From Chloracidobacterium sp. (GTDB taxonomy: Bacteria > Acidobacteriota > Blastocatellia > Pyrinomonadales > Pyrinomonadaceae): a stretch of 64,000 bases of DNA. The number at the start of each line of letters is the position of its first letter. The stretch's first letter is position 1. Shown here in pieces: positions 58,581 through 64,000 of this stretch. The translations under genes and the position numbers were made by a program. The stretch covers positions 558,001 through 622,000 of the forward strand of contig JADKKB010000005.1 in the NCBI GenBank assembly GCA_016720705.1, read 5' to 3'. The notes beneath the pieces are model-generated. The model was not told the origin of the DNA. It saw only the letters and a program-made list of their open reading frames with translations, and did not search any database.

Positions 58581-58616
58581 TTACATTCTCATTCCCATGC
58601 CGCCCACGTTGCCAAT
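58581..58616 (-). pseudogene. Remnant resembling the GroEL C-terminal tail
   Basis: Minus strand, read into the stop at 58581-58583: IGNVGGMGMRM followed by TAA. The GGMGM pattern is the GroEL tail (the intact groL here ends GGMGGGMGMGM). The resemblance covers only about eight codons, but a hairpin follows at about the same distance as behind groL. It may be a fragment of a second groEL or a duplicated 3' end. Confidence 0.4.
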
Positions 58617-58645
58617 GCAGAATTCAGAATGCAGAATGCTGAATG
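58617..58645. repeat. Small repeated/palindromic element
   Basis: The words GCAGAATTCAGAATGCAGAA and CAGAATGCTGAATG form an imperfect palindrome with ATTCAG and CTGAAT ends. It lies between the groEL-tail remnant and the antitoxin gene. Elements of this type are scattered in many bacterial intergenic regions; origin unknown. Confidence 0.4.
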
Positions 58646-58663
58646 AAAGCTCGACTCCGGTGA

Positions 58664-58879
58664 TCAGGCGGCGAATTCAAATATCGGCGTTTCGATGGTT
58701 TTCTTCGGATTCTTGCCAGTCAGGATAATTTTCTGTAGGCGGTCGACGGTTGCCGGGGCGAAGAACTGTTCGCCGGTTTCGACACTGACGCGGGCCGGGA
58801 CGTTTTCGACGATGTAAAACTTTCCGTCCTTTTCGAGCGTGTAGGTTACTCTCGTCTCCTTCATCGTTTCATCTTTCAT
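58664..58879 (-). CDS. YgiT/MqsA-like antitoxin without zinc-finger cysteines
   Basis: A 71-residue protein, MKDETMKETRVTYTLEKDGK and on. The segment KFYIVENVPARVSVETGEQF resembles the N-terminal part of YgiT/MqsA-type antitoxins (normally VIENVP-x-x-x-C-x-x-C-GE), but the zinc-binding Cys residues are replaced. The C-terminal end TIETPIFEFAA matches the usual DNA-binding-domain-free short members. It starts three bases after the stop of the DUF4258 gene with GAGGG as ribosome binding site, so the two were expressed as one unit, toxin first. It appears intact. Confidence 0.65.
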   Translation of the reverse strand: MKDETMKETRVTYTLEKDGKFYIVENVPARVSVETGEQFFAPATVDRLQKIILTGKNPKKTIETPIFEFAA

Positions 58880-58882
58880 AAT

Positions 58883-59200
58883 TTAGCCCTCGTTTGGTGG
58901 TCGCCTCTCGCGAAAATCGATCCATAGACTTTCGTCAGGCTCGTAAAGCGTAATCACTTTCAAAATCACGCGGGTCGGATAGCTGCACTGGACATGTAAT
59001 GGACGCTCGGCTTTAGTAAGTCCGAGTATTAGACAACTCGGCCCGTATTTATCGCCCGGATAGTCCTCGATAATACTTCCATTGGTAATCGAATCCGCGA
59101 ACTCATCAAGCAAAATGTTCCGTAAGATGCTTTGATCGACTACATGCTTCGAGAACTCTTACAACCCCTCGGAAACTTTGCGGCGAATCCCGTCGATCAT
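58883..59200 (-). pseudogene. DUF4258 toxin-like gene with in-frame stop
   Basis: From the ATG at 59200 the frame reads MIDGIRRKVSEGL, then TAA (59159-59161), then EFSKHVVDQSILRN and on to the DUF4258 core (IIEDYPGDKYGPSCLILG, RPLHVQCSY, ITLYEPDESLWIDFRERRP). The part before the stop looks like the normal N-terminus of the family, so a nonsense mutation (or a sequencing error) at codon 14 is the simplest reading. A TTG at 59113 would give a 76-residue protein lacking the SKH segment. DUF4258 proteins are RelE-like mRNA interferase candidates usually paired with YgiT-type antitoxins. Confidence 0.7.
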
Positions 59201-59240
59201 TTGAATGAAATTATAGTCTCTGGCGAACCGATGAACAACA

Positions 59241-59274
59241 AAAAAGGCCTCGCCGGATGTGGTGAGGCCTTTTG
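59241..59274. terminator. Terminator downstream of groL (bidirectional)
   Basis: Arms AAAAGGCCTC and GAGGCCTTTT enclose 12 bases, and each side is flanked by A/T-runs, so it could act in both directions. It is 57 bases past the groL stop on the minus strand. Confidence 0.8.
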
Positions 59275-59303
59275 ATTTTGCGGAATTAAATCCGTGCCGT
59301 GTT

Positions 59304-59323
59304 GCCCTTACTTACGTGCGGGC
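59304..59323 (-). repeat. Hairpin after groL, copy 2 of a shared motif
   Basis: On the minus strand GCCCGCACGTAAGTAAGGGC. It is nearly identical to the hairpin that follows groES (61009-61028). The same ACGTAAGT core with GCCC/GGGC ends indicates a REP-like element. Confidence 0.6.
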
Positions 59324-59330
59324 TCCAGTC

Positions 59331-60974
59331 TTACATTCCCATTCCCATTCCGCCGCCCATACCGCCCATGCCGCCCATTGGGTCGCCGCCCTTGTCGTCC
59401 TGGACGTCAGCGATCATTGCTTCGGTGGTGAGCATAAGGCCTGCGATCGAGGCTGCGTTCTGCAACGCTGTACGCGTTACCTTGGCAGGATCGATGACAC
59501 CGGCTGCGACGAGGTCTTCGTACTTTTCGCTGGCAGCGTTAAAGCCAAAGTGGCCTTCGCCTTCGCGAACCTTGCCGACGACAACCGCACCTTCCTGACC
59601 CGCATTCTGCGCGATCTGGCGGAGCGGCTCTTCGAGAGCACGTTTGACGATGGTCACACCGATCTGTTCATCGGTATCTTCAGCATCGGTTGTGAAGTTG
59701 TCGAGAACCATTCCGGCACGGACCAGAGCGACGCCGCCGCCTGCCACGATGCCTTCTTCGACAGCAGCACGCGTTGCATTCATAGCATCTTCAACGCGAG
59801 CCTTCTTTTCCTTCATCTCGATCTCGGTAGCGGCACCGACCTTGATAACTGCAACACCGCCGACCAATTTAGCCAGACGCTCTTGCAATTTTTCACGATC
59901 ATAGTCGCTCGAGGTATCTTCGATCTGAGTACGGATGGTTTTGATGCGACCGTCGATCGCTTCGCCCGAACCGCCACCTTCGACAACAGTGGTATTTTCC
60001 TTGTCGATGGTGACCTTCTTGGCTTTGCCGAGGTCTTCGAGAGTGATGGTCTCGAGCTTGATGCCGAGATCCTCAGAGATGACCTTGCCGCCCGTGAGGA
60101 CCGCGATGTCTTCGAGCATTGCCTTACGGCGATCGCCGAAGCCCGGTGCCTTTACAGCAGCGACATTCAACGTGCCGCGGAGCTTATTGACGACCAAGGT
60201 GGCAAGAGCTTCGCCCTCGACATCCTCAGCGATGATGAGCATCGGACGGCCCATCTTGGCAACCTGCTCCAGGATCGGCAGCAGATCACGCATATTCGAG
60301 ATCTTTTTCTCGTTGATCAGGATGTATGGCTCGTCGAGAACACATTCCATACGGTCAGCGTCGGTGACGAAGTACGGCGAAAGGTAACCGCGGTCAAACT
60401 GCATACCCTCGACAACCTCGAGCAGCGTGTCCATCGTCTTGGACTCTTCGACGGTGATCACGCCGTCTTTGCCGACCTTGTCCATCGCCTCAGCGATGAT
60501 CGTGCCGATCGTTTTGTCGCCATTGGCCGAAACGGTGCCGACCTGTGCGATCGAATCACCCGAAACCGGCTGAGCCATCGAGCCGATCTCAGCAACGACC
60601 GCCGCGACTGCCTTTTCGATGCCGCGTTTGAGAGCCATCGGGTTTGCACCTGCGGCAACCGTGCGGACGCCTTCCTTAAAGATCGCCTGAGCCAGAACCG
60701 TTGCGGTCGTCGTGCCGTCACCGGCAACGTCCGAGGTCTTGCTCGCGACTTCGCGGACCATCTGTGCGCCCATATTCTCGAGCGTGTCCTTTAATTCGAT
60801 CTCTTTGGCGACCGTGACACCGTCTTTGGTGATGGTCGGCGAACCGAATTTCTTGTCGATAACGACGTTGCGGCCCTTCGGTCCGAGTGTAACTTTCACT
60901 GCGTCCGCGAGCTGATTAACACCACGCAGGATAGCTGCGCGTGATTCTTCTCCGTGTACTACTTGTTTAGCCAT
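59331..60974 (-). CDS. groL: Chaperonin GroEL
   Basis: 60-kDa chaperonin subunit, forming double heptameric rings that fold proteins with GroES. The 547-residue product has normal length. Landmarks include KVTLGPKGRNVVIDKKFGSP, the ATP loop DVAGDGTTTATVLAQAI, and the closing GGMGGGMGMGM tail. The ATG at 60974 is preceded by AGGAGA, a good ribosome binding site. It is the second gene of groES-groEL, with a hairpin in the 62-bp gap and heat-shock control through the CIRCE site. Confidence 0.98.
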   Translation of the reverse strand: MAKQVVHGEESRAAILRGVNQLADAVKVTLGPKGRNVVIDKKFGSPTITKDGVTVAKEIELKDTLENMGAQMVREVASKTSDVAGDGTTTATVLAQAIFKEGVRTVAAGANPMALKRGIEKAVAAVVAEIGSMAQPVSGDSIAQVGTVSANGDKTIGTIIAEAMDKVGKDGVITVEESKTMDTLLEVVEGMQFDRGYLSPYFVTDADRMECVLDEPYILINEKKISNMRDLLPILEQVAKMGRPMLIIAEDVEGEALATLVVNKLRGTLNVAAVKAPGFGDRRKAMLEDIAVLTGGKVISEDLGIKLETITLEDLGKAKKVTIDKENTTVVEGGGSGEAIDGRIKTIRTQIEDTSSDYDREKLQERLAKLVGGVAVIKVGAATEIEMKEKKARVEDAMNATRAAVEEGIVAGGGVALVRAGMVLDNFTTDAEDTDEQIGVTIVKRALEEPLRQIAQNAGQEGAVVVGKVREGEGHFGFNAASEKYEDLVAAGVIDPAKVTRTALQNAASIAGLMLTTEAMIADVQDDKGGDPMGGMGGMGGGMGMGM

Positions 60975-61008
60975 TGTCTTATATCTCCTAAATAAACTTG
61001 TGTGTTAC

Positions 61009-61028
61009 GCCCGTACTTACGTGCGGGC
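61009..61028 (-). repeat. Hairpin between groES and groL, copy 1 of a shared motif
   Basis: On the minus strand GCCCGCACGTAAGTACGGGC, beginning nine bases after the groES stop. A near-copy follows groL. Intercistronic hairpins can set the groES:groEL ratio through RNA processing, but the second copy suggests a repeated element. Confidence 0.6.
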
Positions 61029-61036
61029 TTCTGCAA

Positions 61037-61351
61037 CTAAGCTGCTGCTCCGGCGCGTGAAATGATGCCGAGGATCTCGTCTTCGCGCATAATGATGAAT
61101 TCGTCGCCGTCGAGCTTGATCTCGCTGCCCGAGTACTTGCCGAAAAGGACGCGGTCGCCGGCCTTTACGTCCAAAGCCTGACGCGTTCCGTCTTCTTTAT
61201 ACTTGCCCGCACCGGCGGCGATGACTTCGCCTTCTTGCGGCTTTTCCTTTGCAGTGTCGGGGATGAAAAGTCCACCGGCGGTCTGGTTAACGTTGTCTTC
61301 GATACGCTTGATAATCACGCGATCGTGAAGCGGTGTGATGTTTGTAGCCAT
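61037..61351 (-). CDS. groES: Co-chaperonin GroES
   Basis: Heptameric lid for GroEL. The 104-residue protein has ITPLHDRVIIKRIEDNVNQT, the mobile loop TAGGLFIPDTAKEKPQEGEV, VKAGDRVLFGKYSGSEIKLD and the roof/exit DEFIIMREDEILGII. Length is slightly above the usual 97 because of a short N-terminal and Ala-rich C-terminal extension. The promoter with an overlapping CIRCE operator lies 73-127 bases upstream. Confidence 0.97.
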   Translation of the reverse strand: MATNITPLHDRVIIKRIEDNVNQTAGGLFIPDTAKEKPQEGEVIAAGAGKYKEDGTRQALDVKAGDRVLFGKYSGSEIKLDGDEFIIMREDEILGIISRAGAAA

Positions 61352-61423
61352 AACTGATTTACTCCTTCCTAAATAAACTTAGTCTGTTAAAATAACGTTG
61401 ACCTACGGCGGTAAAACACATAT

Positions 61424-61450
61424 TTAGCACTCATAGATCATGAGTGCTAG
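61424..61450. promoter_or_regulatory. CIRCE operator (HrcA binding site)
   Basis: TTAGCACTC, nine bases (ATAGATCAT), then GAGTGCTAG. It matches the CIRCE consensus TTAGCACTC-N9-GAGTGCTAA except for the last base. It overlaps the -10 region of the groESL promoter, where HrcA would repress at normal temperature. hrcA itself is not in the window. Confidence 0.93.
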
Positions 61451-61478
61451 TATAGGCGAATCAATACATTTGTGTCAA
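61449..61478 (-). promoter_or_regulatory. groESL promoter
   Basis: On the minus strand TTGACA (61473-61478) and TATACT (61449-61454) are 18 bases apart, a near-consensus sigma70 promoter. The -10 element overlaps the end of CIRCE. Confidence 0.85.
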
Positions 61479-61540
61479 GTATTATCCTAGGGTATCAGAA
61501 AATCTGATACAGGTATTATCAAGTTTGGGGAGAAAATATT

Positions 61541-61622
61541 CACCACAGAGGACACAGAGGACACAGAGTTCATCTAAAAGCCTCTGAGTTTTTCTCTGTG
61601 TACTCCGCGTACTCTGTGGTAA
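61541..61622. repeat. CACAGAG-rich imperfect inverted repeat
   Basis: Left arm CACCACAGAGGACACAGAGG and right arm ending ACTCTGTGGT form a long imperfect palindrome with a central CCTCTGAG. It lies between the groESL promoter and the MOSC gene. Similar CACAGAG palindromes recur in many environmental genomes; origin and role unknown. Confidence 0.6.
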
Positions 61623-61634
61623 CCAATCACTTAA

Positions 61635-62501
61635 ATGCATATTTCTGAGATCAATATCTATCCGATCAAGTCGCTGAAGGGCATCTCGCTCGAATCGGCA
61701 GTGGTCGATGCTCGCGGGCTTGAGAACGACCGGCGTTGGATGCTGACGGACCGCGATGGGAATTTCTACACTCAACGTAAATTTCCGCGTATGGCACTGA
61801 TCTCGGTATGGATCGAGGACGGCGGCATCGGTGTCGCGGCGGACGGCTACGGTGAGGCGTTTATTCCGCGTCTGCCCGAGATCCGAAACCGTCAGACGGT
61901 TACGGTTTGGAACAGCAAATGCGAGGGCGAGGTGCACTCGCCCGTTTTGAACGAGTGGTTCAGCGATGTGCTTGAGATGGACTGTCAGCTTGTCTATATG
62001 CCGGATGACACGCGTCGAAGCGTGACCGAGCGATTCGACCGAGGCGGTGATATCGTCAGTTTTGCGGACGGCTATCCGCTGACAGTGATCGGCGAAGAGT
62101 CTCTGGCCGACCTCAATAGAAGGATAATGGAGGCGGACGAGAGCATTCGCACCCCGTTGCCGATGAACCGCTTTCGGCCAAACCTAGTTGTTTCAGGCTC
62201 CGAAGCGTTTGCCGAAGACGATTGGGCAAAGATCCGCGTCGGCGATTCAGTTTTTCGAGCTACAAAACCCTGTGCACGGTGTGTGATGACGACCGTCGAA
62301 CAATCAAAGGGTGAATATTCCGGCCCCGAACCCCTCAAGACGCTCGCTACATATCGAATCGCCAAAGACGTGATGCCCGATCGCGTCGAGAGACTCGGCG
62401 TGACACCAACCGGAGTGCTATTCGGCCAAAATCTCATCGCCGAAAAGTTTGGAGACTCGATAGCGGTCGGTGACGAATTGGTTGTGTTGAAAACGTACTA
62501 A
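61635..62501 (+). CDS. MOSC-domain protein (YcbX-like)
   Basis: A 288-residue protein with the N-terminal beta-barrel MOSC_N (ISEINIYPIKSLKGISLESA, GLENDRRWMLTD) and the MOSC domain, whose conserved Cys is in KPCARCVMTTVEQSKGEYSG. In molybdenum-cofactor enzymes of this type (YcbX, mARC) this Cys binds the cofactor and the enzyme reduces N-hydroxylated compounds. The ferredoxin domain found in E. coli YcbX is absent here, so a partner protein would supply electrons. It converges with the secreted gene at 62507. No Mo-cofactor genes are adjacent. Confidence 0.9.
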   Translation: MHISEINIYPIKSLKGISLESAVVDARGLENDRRWMLTDRDGNFYTQRKFPRMALISVWIEDGGIGVAADGYGEAFIPRLPEIRNRQTVTVWNSKCEGEVHSPVLNEWFSDVLEMDCQLVYMPDDTRRSVTERFDRGGDIVSFADGYPLTVIGEESLADLNRRIMEADESIRTPLPMNRFRPNLVVSGSEAFAEDDWAKIRVGDSVFRATKPCARCVMTTVEQSKGEYSGPEPLKTLATYRIAKDVMPDRVERLGVTPTGVLFGQNLIAEKFGDSIAVGDELVVLKTY

Positions 62502-62506
62502 CCAAA

Positions 62507-63010
62507 TTACTGTGATTGCGGTGAGAAGATCAGATCAATGCCGTCACCCATAACAGCGACAATCTGCGGCGAAAATAGATAGGTCTTGTGGGTGAGAACG
62601 ACCACGTAGATTGCCCCGACCTCAACATCGTCGAATTGAAAATAGCCTAGAGCATTTGTCCTGGAGACTCGGACGATGCCGCCGCCATCGGTCAAGTACA
62701 GTTGCACAAGGGAAATACCGGCCTGATCCGAATTAACGATTCGGCCTTTTACGATGACCATTGCTGCCGACGGGGCGAGGTCTGATTGCCAGAATCCGCT
62801 ACGGACCGAAAATGTATTTCCGGTTGGGTTTGTACCGACCGCCGATTGACCCGTCGTGCTTGTGACCGTATAAAGGCCGCCATCCGCCTTTCCCCCGCCG
62901 GACGAAATGACCGATTTTTCGATCCCAAACGTGCCGCCCGTCTGAGCCGAACCCGACAGTGTAACCATTGCGATCCAGATCAAAAATAATATTGCTTTTG
63001 TCGTGATCAT
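62507..63010 (-). CDS. Secreted protein with carboxypeptidase-regulatory-like domain
   Basis: A 167-residue exported protein: signal peptide (ATG 63010) MITTKAILFLIWIAMVTLSG, then a Gly/Ser-rich segment (FGIEKSVISSGGGKADGGLY, common in Acidobacteriota surface proteins) and a beta-sandwich of the CarboxypepD_reg type (VKGRIVNSDQAGISLVQLYL, GYFQFDDVEVGAIYVVVL). Its last residues are SPQSQ. It starts eight bases after the stop of the beta-propeller gene on the same strand, so the two are probably one transcript. Function unknown; a surface-exposed adhesion or linker role is likely. Confidence 0.75.
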   Translation of the reverse strand: MITTKAILFLIWIAMVTLSGSAQTGGTFGIEKSVISSGGGKADGGLYTVTSTTGQSAVGTNPTGNTFSVRSGFWQSDLAPSAAMVIVKGRIVNSDQAGISLVQLYLTDGGGIVRVSRTNALGYFQFDDVEVGAIYVVVLTHKTYLFSPQIVAVMGDGIDLIFSPQSQ

Positions 63011-63018
63011 ATTTGTGC

Positions 63019-64000
63019 CTATTGAAATCGGATTACTGTTCCGTTCAGAACGACGTTGTTTCCGCTGCTGTTATCAATCTTGTCGCTCGCGGCGTAAATG
63101 TATGTCCCGTCAAATACGAGTGCGGTGACTGTTCCCTGAGTTGGCACTGAGTTACTCTGGCTCCCCATACCATTGACGTTGCACCTGATCACGGCAGAGC
63201 GGTTGCCCAAGGAAAAGGTTGCGTCTGAACCTGCACCGTAAAGCGACGTGCCGTCGAACACGGTCGCGTTGTTATTAAGACTCAATAGATTAGCAAGAGC
63301 AATTGAACGGTTCTCATATGATCCGGTGCTTGATCGGATGAGCTTCACCGCCGAGGCATTTGAGACATAAATGTATGTTCCGTCAAACGCTAGAGCTCCG
63401 GCATTCAATCCGCCGGCAATTGCGATCACGTCGACGGCGCCTGTGCTAGCCCGGATTCTACGGACATTACCGTTTATACCGGTAATCTGATTGTTCGGCT
63501 CGGAAACGTACATGTAGGCGCCGTCAAAGGCAAACGAAACTGTTTTGTGTCCTACGATAATATCGCCAACCGATGCACCAGTGTTTTTCGTCAGACGTGT
63601 AATTATGTTGGAATTGCAGTCGCCGACATAGATCAGCGTGCCGTCAGAGCCCAGAGCACAGGGCTGGCTTCCCGCATTAACAGTCATATCAACCTGAGCA
63701 TTGGAAATGCTGATTCGCGAGACAGTGCCGGCCCCTGAATTTGCCACCCAAATCGACCGGAATCCGTCATAAACCAGTGCGGCCGGTGCGTTGCCAACCG
63801 GTATCGGCGGCCCCTCGATCAGTCCGGTGCTTATTCGGATTCGCATCACGTTTTTATCGAGTTTGTTAGCAACCCACACGAACGTGCCGTCAAATGCCAG
63901 TGCGGATGGAGTGCGTCCGACTTCCGCGAGGTTTGGAACGACGGGCAGTTGGTCCCAACGCATTTGAGCGACAAGCTGAGGGTCAAAACCGTTTCTGAAA
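63019..64000 (-). CDS. Beta-propeller (YVTN/NHL-like) protein, 5' end beyond window
   Basis: A repeat protein of blades about 40-45 residues long, each with a motif like ALAFDGTYIYVSN (for example GALAFDGTYIYVSNASAVKL, VSFAFDGAYMYVSEPNNQI, ALVYDGFRSIWVANSGAGTV). This is the YVTN-type seven-bladed propeller. There is an in-frame ATG at 63963, but the reading frame stays open to the window edge (FRNGFDPQLVAQ before it), and that segment reads like coding sequence, so the true start is likely outside. It shares a transcript with the small secreted gene downstream. Likely exported; ligand unknown. Confidence 0.85.
   Translation of the reverse strand, partial: FRNGFDPQLVAQMRWDQLPVVPNLAEVGRTPSALAFDGTFVWVANKLDKNVMRIRISTGLIEGPPIPVGNAPAALVYDGFRSIWVANSGAGTVSRISISNAQVDMTVNAGSQPCALGSDGTLIYVGDCNSNIITRLTKNTGASVGDIIVGHKTVSFAFDGAYMYVSEPNNQITGINGNVRRIRASTGAVDVIAIAGGLNAGALAFDGTYIYVSNASAVKLIRSSTGSYENRSIALANLLSLNNNATVFDGTSLYGAGSDATFSLGNRSAVIRCNVNGMGSQSNSVPTQGTVTALVFDGTYIYAASDKIDNSSGNNVVLNGTVIRFQ

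Noticed and set aside
59259..60794. 511-codon open frame on the plus strand opposite groL
   Set aside because: It lies wholly antisense to an unambiguous groEL, has the amino-acid bias of an antisense frame (His, Asp, Arg-rich) and no ribosome binding site or family motif.

Overview
The window is chromosomal sequence from a Gram-negative, heterotrophic bacterium of roughly balanced base composition. The evidence is TonB-dependent Oar-like receptor, secretin and pseudopilins, type IVa pilin, lipoboxes and a HrcA/CIRCE-type groESL operon. The mix of an Oar-like receptor with a DUF5666 partner, a secretin ending in a cohesin-like domain, FecR-like secreted proteins, and a C50-type carotenoid cluster suggests Acidobacteriota, perhaps Blastocatellia. 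That placement is inference; no rRNA or tRNA gene was seen to settle it.

Layout. 1-4.2 kb (minus strand): ribosomal operon rplM-rpsI-rpsB-tsf-pyrH behind a good sigma70 promoter, then a Nudix hydrolase with a 46-residue membrane mini-gene just upstream of it. 4.4-14.7 kb: coaBC, a family-4 uracil-DNA glycosylase, a carotenoid cluster (crtB, crtI, a UbiA-family lycopene-elongase-like gene, and a CruF-like membrane hydratase fused to type 1 IPP isomerase), an isoaspartyl peptidase/asparaginase, cinA and a VTT-domain membrane protein. 14.9-22.0 kb: a secretion/pilus module (TPR-secretin-cohesin protein, two pseudopilins, PilM-like protein) followed by an ECF sigma factor, a DUF4870 protein, a zinc-binding anti-sigma candidate and a bactofilin-like membrane protein. 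22.1-27.3 kb: DUF5666 protein, Oar-like receptor and a periplasmic protein. 27.3-31.1 kb (minus): two paralogous FecR-like secreted proteins sharing a C-terminal membrane helix and tail motif, then ugd and a nucleotide-sugar epimerase.

31.4-42.3 kb: xylose-binding lipoprotein plus ROK kinase, the rimP-nusA-infB-rbfA-nrnA translation/transcription operon with a leader hairpin, then cobO-pgpA-DUF1835. 42.3-50.3 kb: CorA, a NatAB-like ABC exporter, a CYTH protein, a DUF1349 lipoprotein, small membrane proteins, an RRM protein and infA. 50.7-54.6 kb: a tetraheme cytochrome behind a CRP/FNR-like palindrome, small secreted proteins, a pilin remnant and an intact pilin with a possible sigma54 promoter. 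54.7-59.3 kb is the most accessory part: two TPR proteins (one with six near-identical 102-bp DNA repeats), two short-hairpin arrays, and a DUF4258/YgiT-like toxin-antitoxin pair whose toxin has an in-frame stop and which sits beside an apparent copy of the groEL 3' end. 59.3-64 kb: groES-groEL with CIRCE, a MOSC protein, a small secreted protein and a partial beta-propeller protein.

The least ordinary items are the CruF-Idi fusion, the FecR-like pair with the shared tail, the cohesin-bearing secretin module, the nonsense-interrupted toxin flanked by groEL tails, and the hairpin arrays. No CRISPR array, intact transposase, integrase or prophage was seen.
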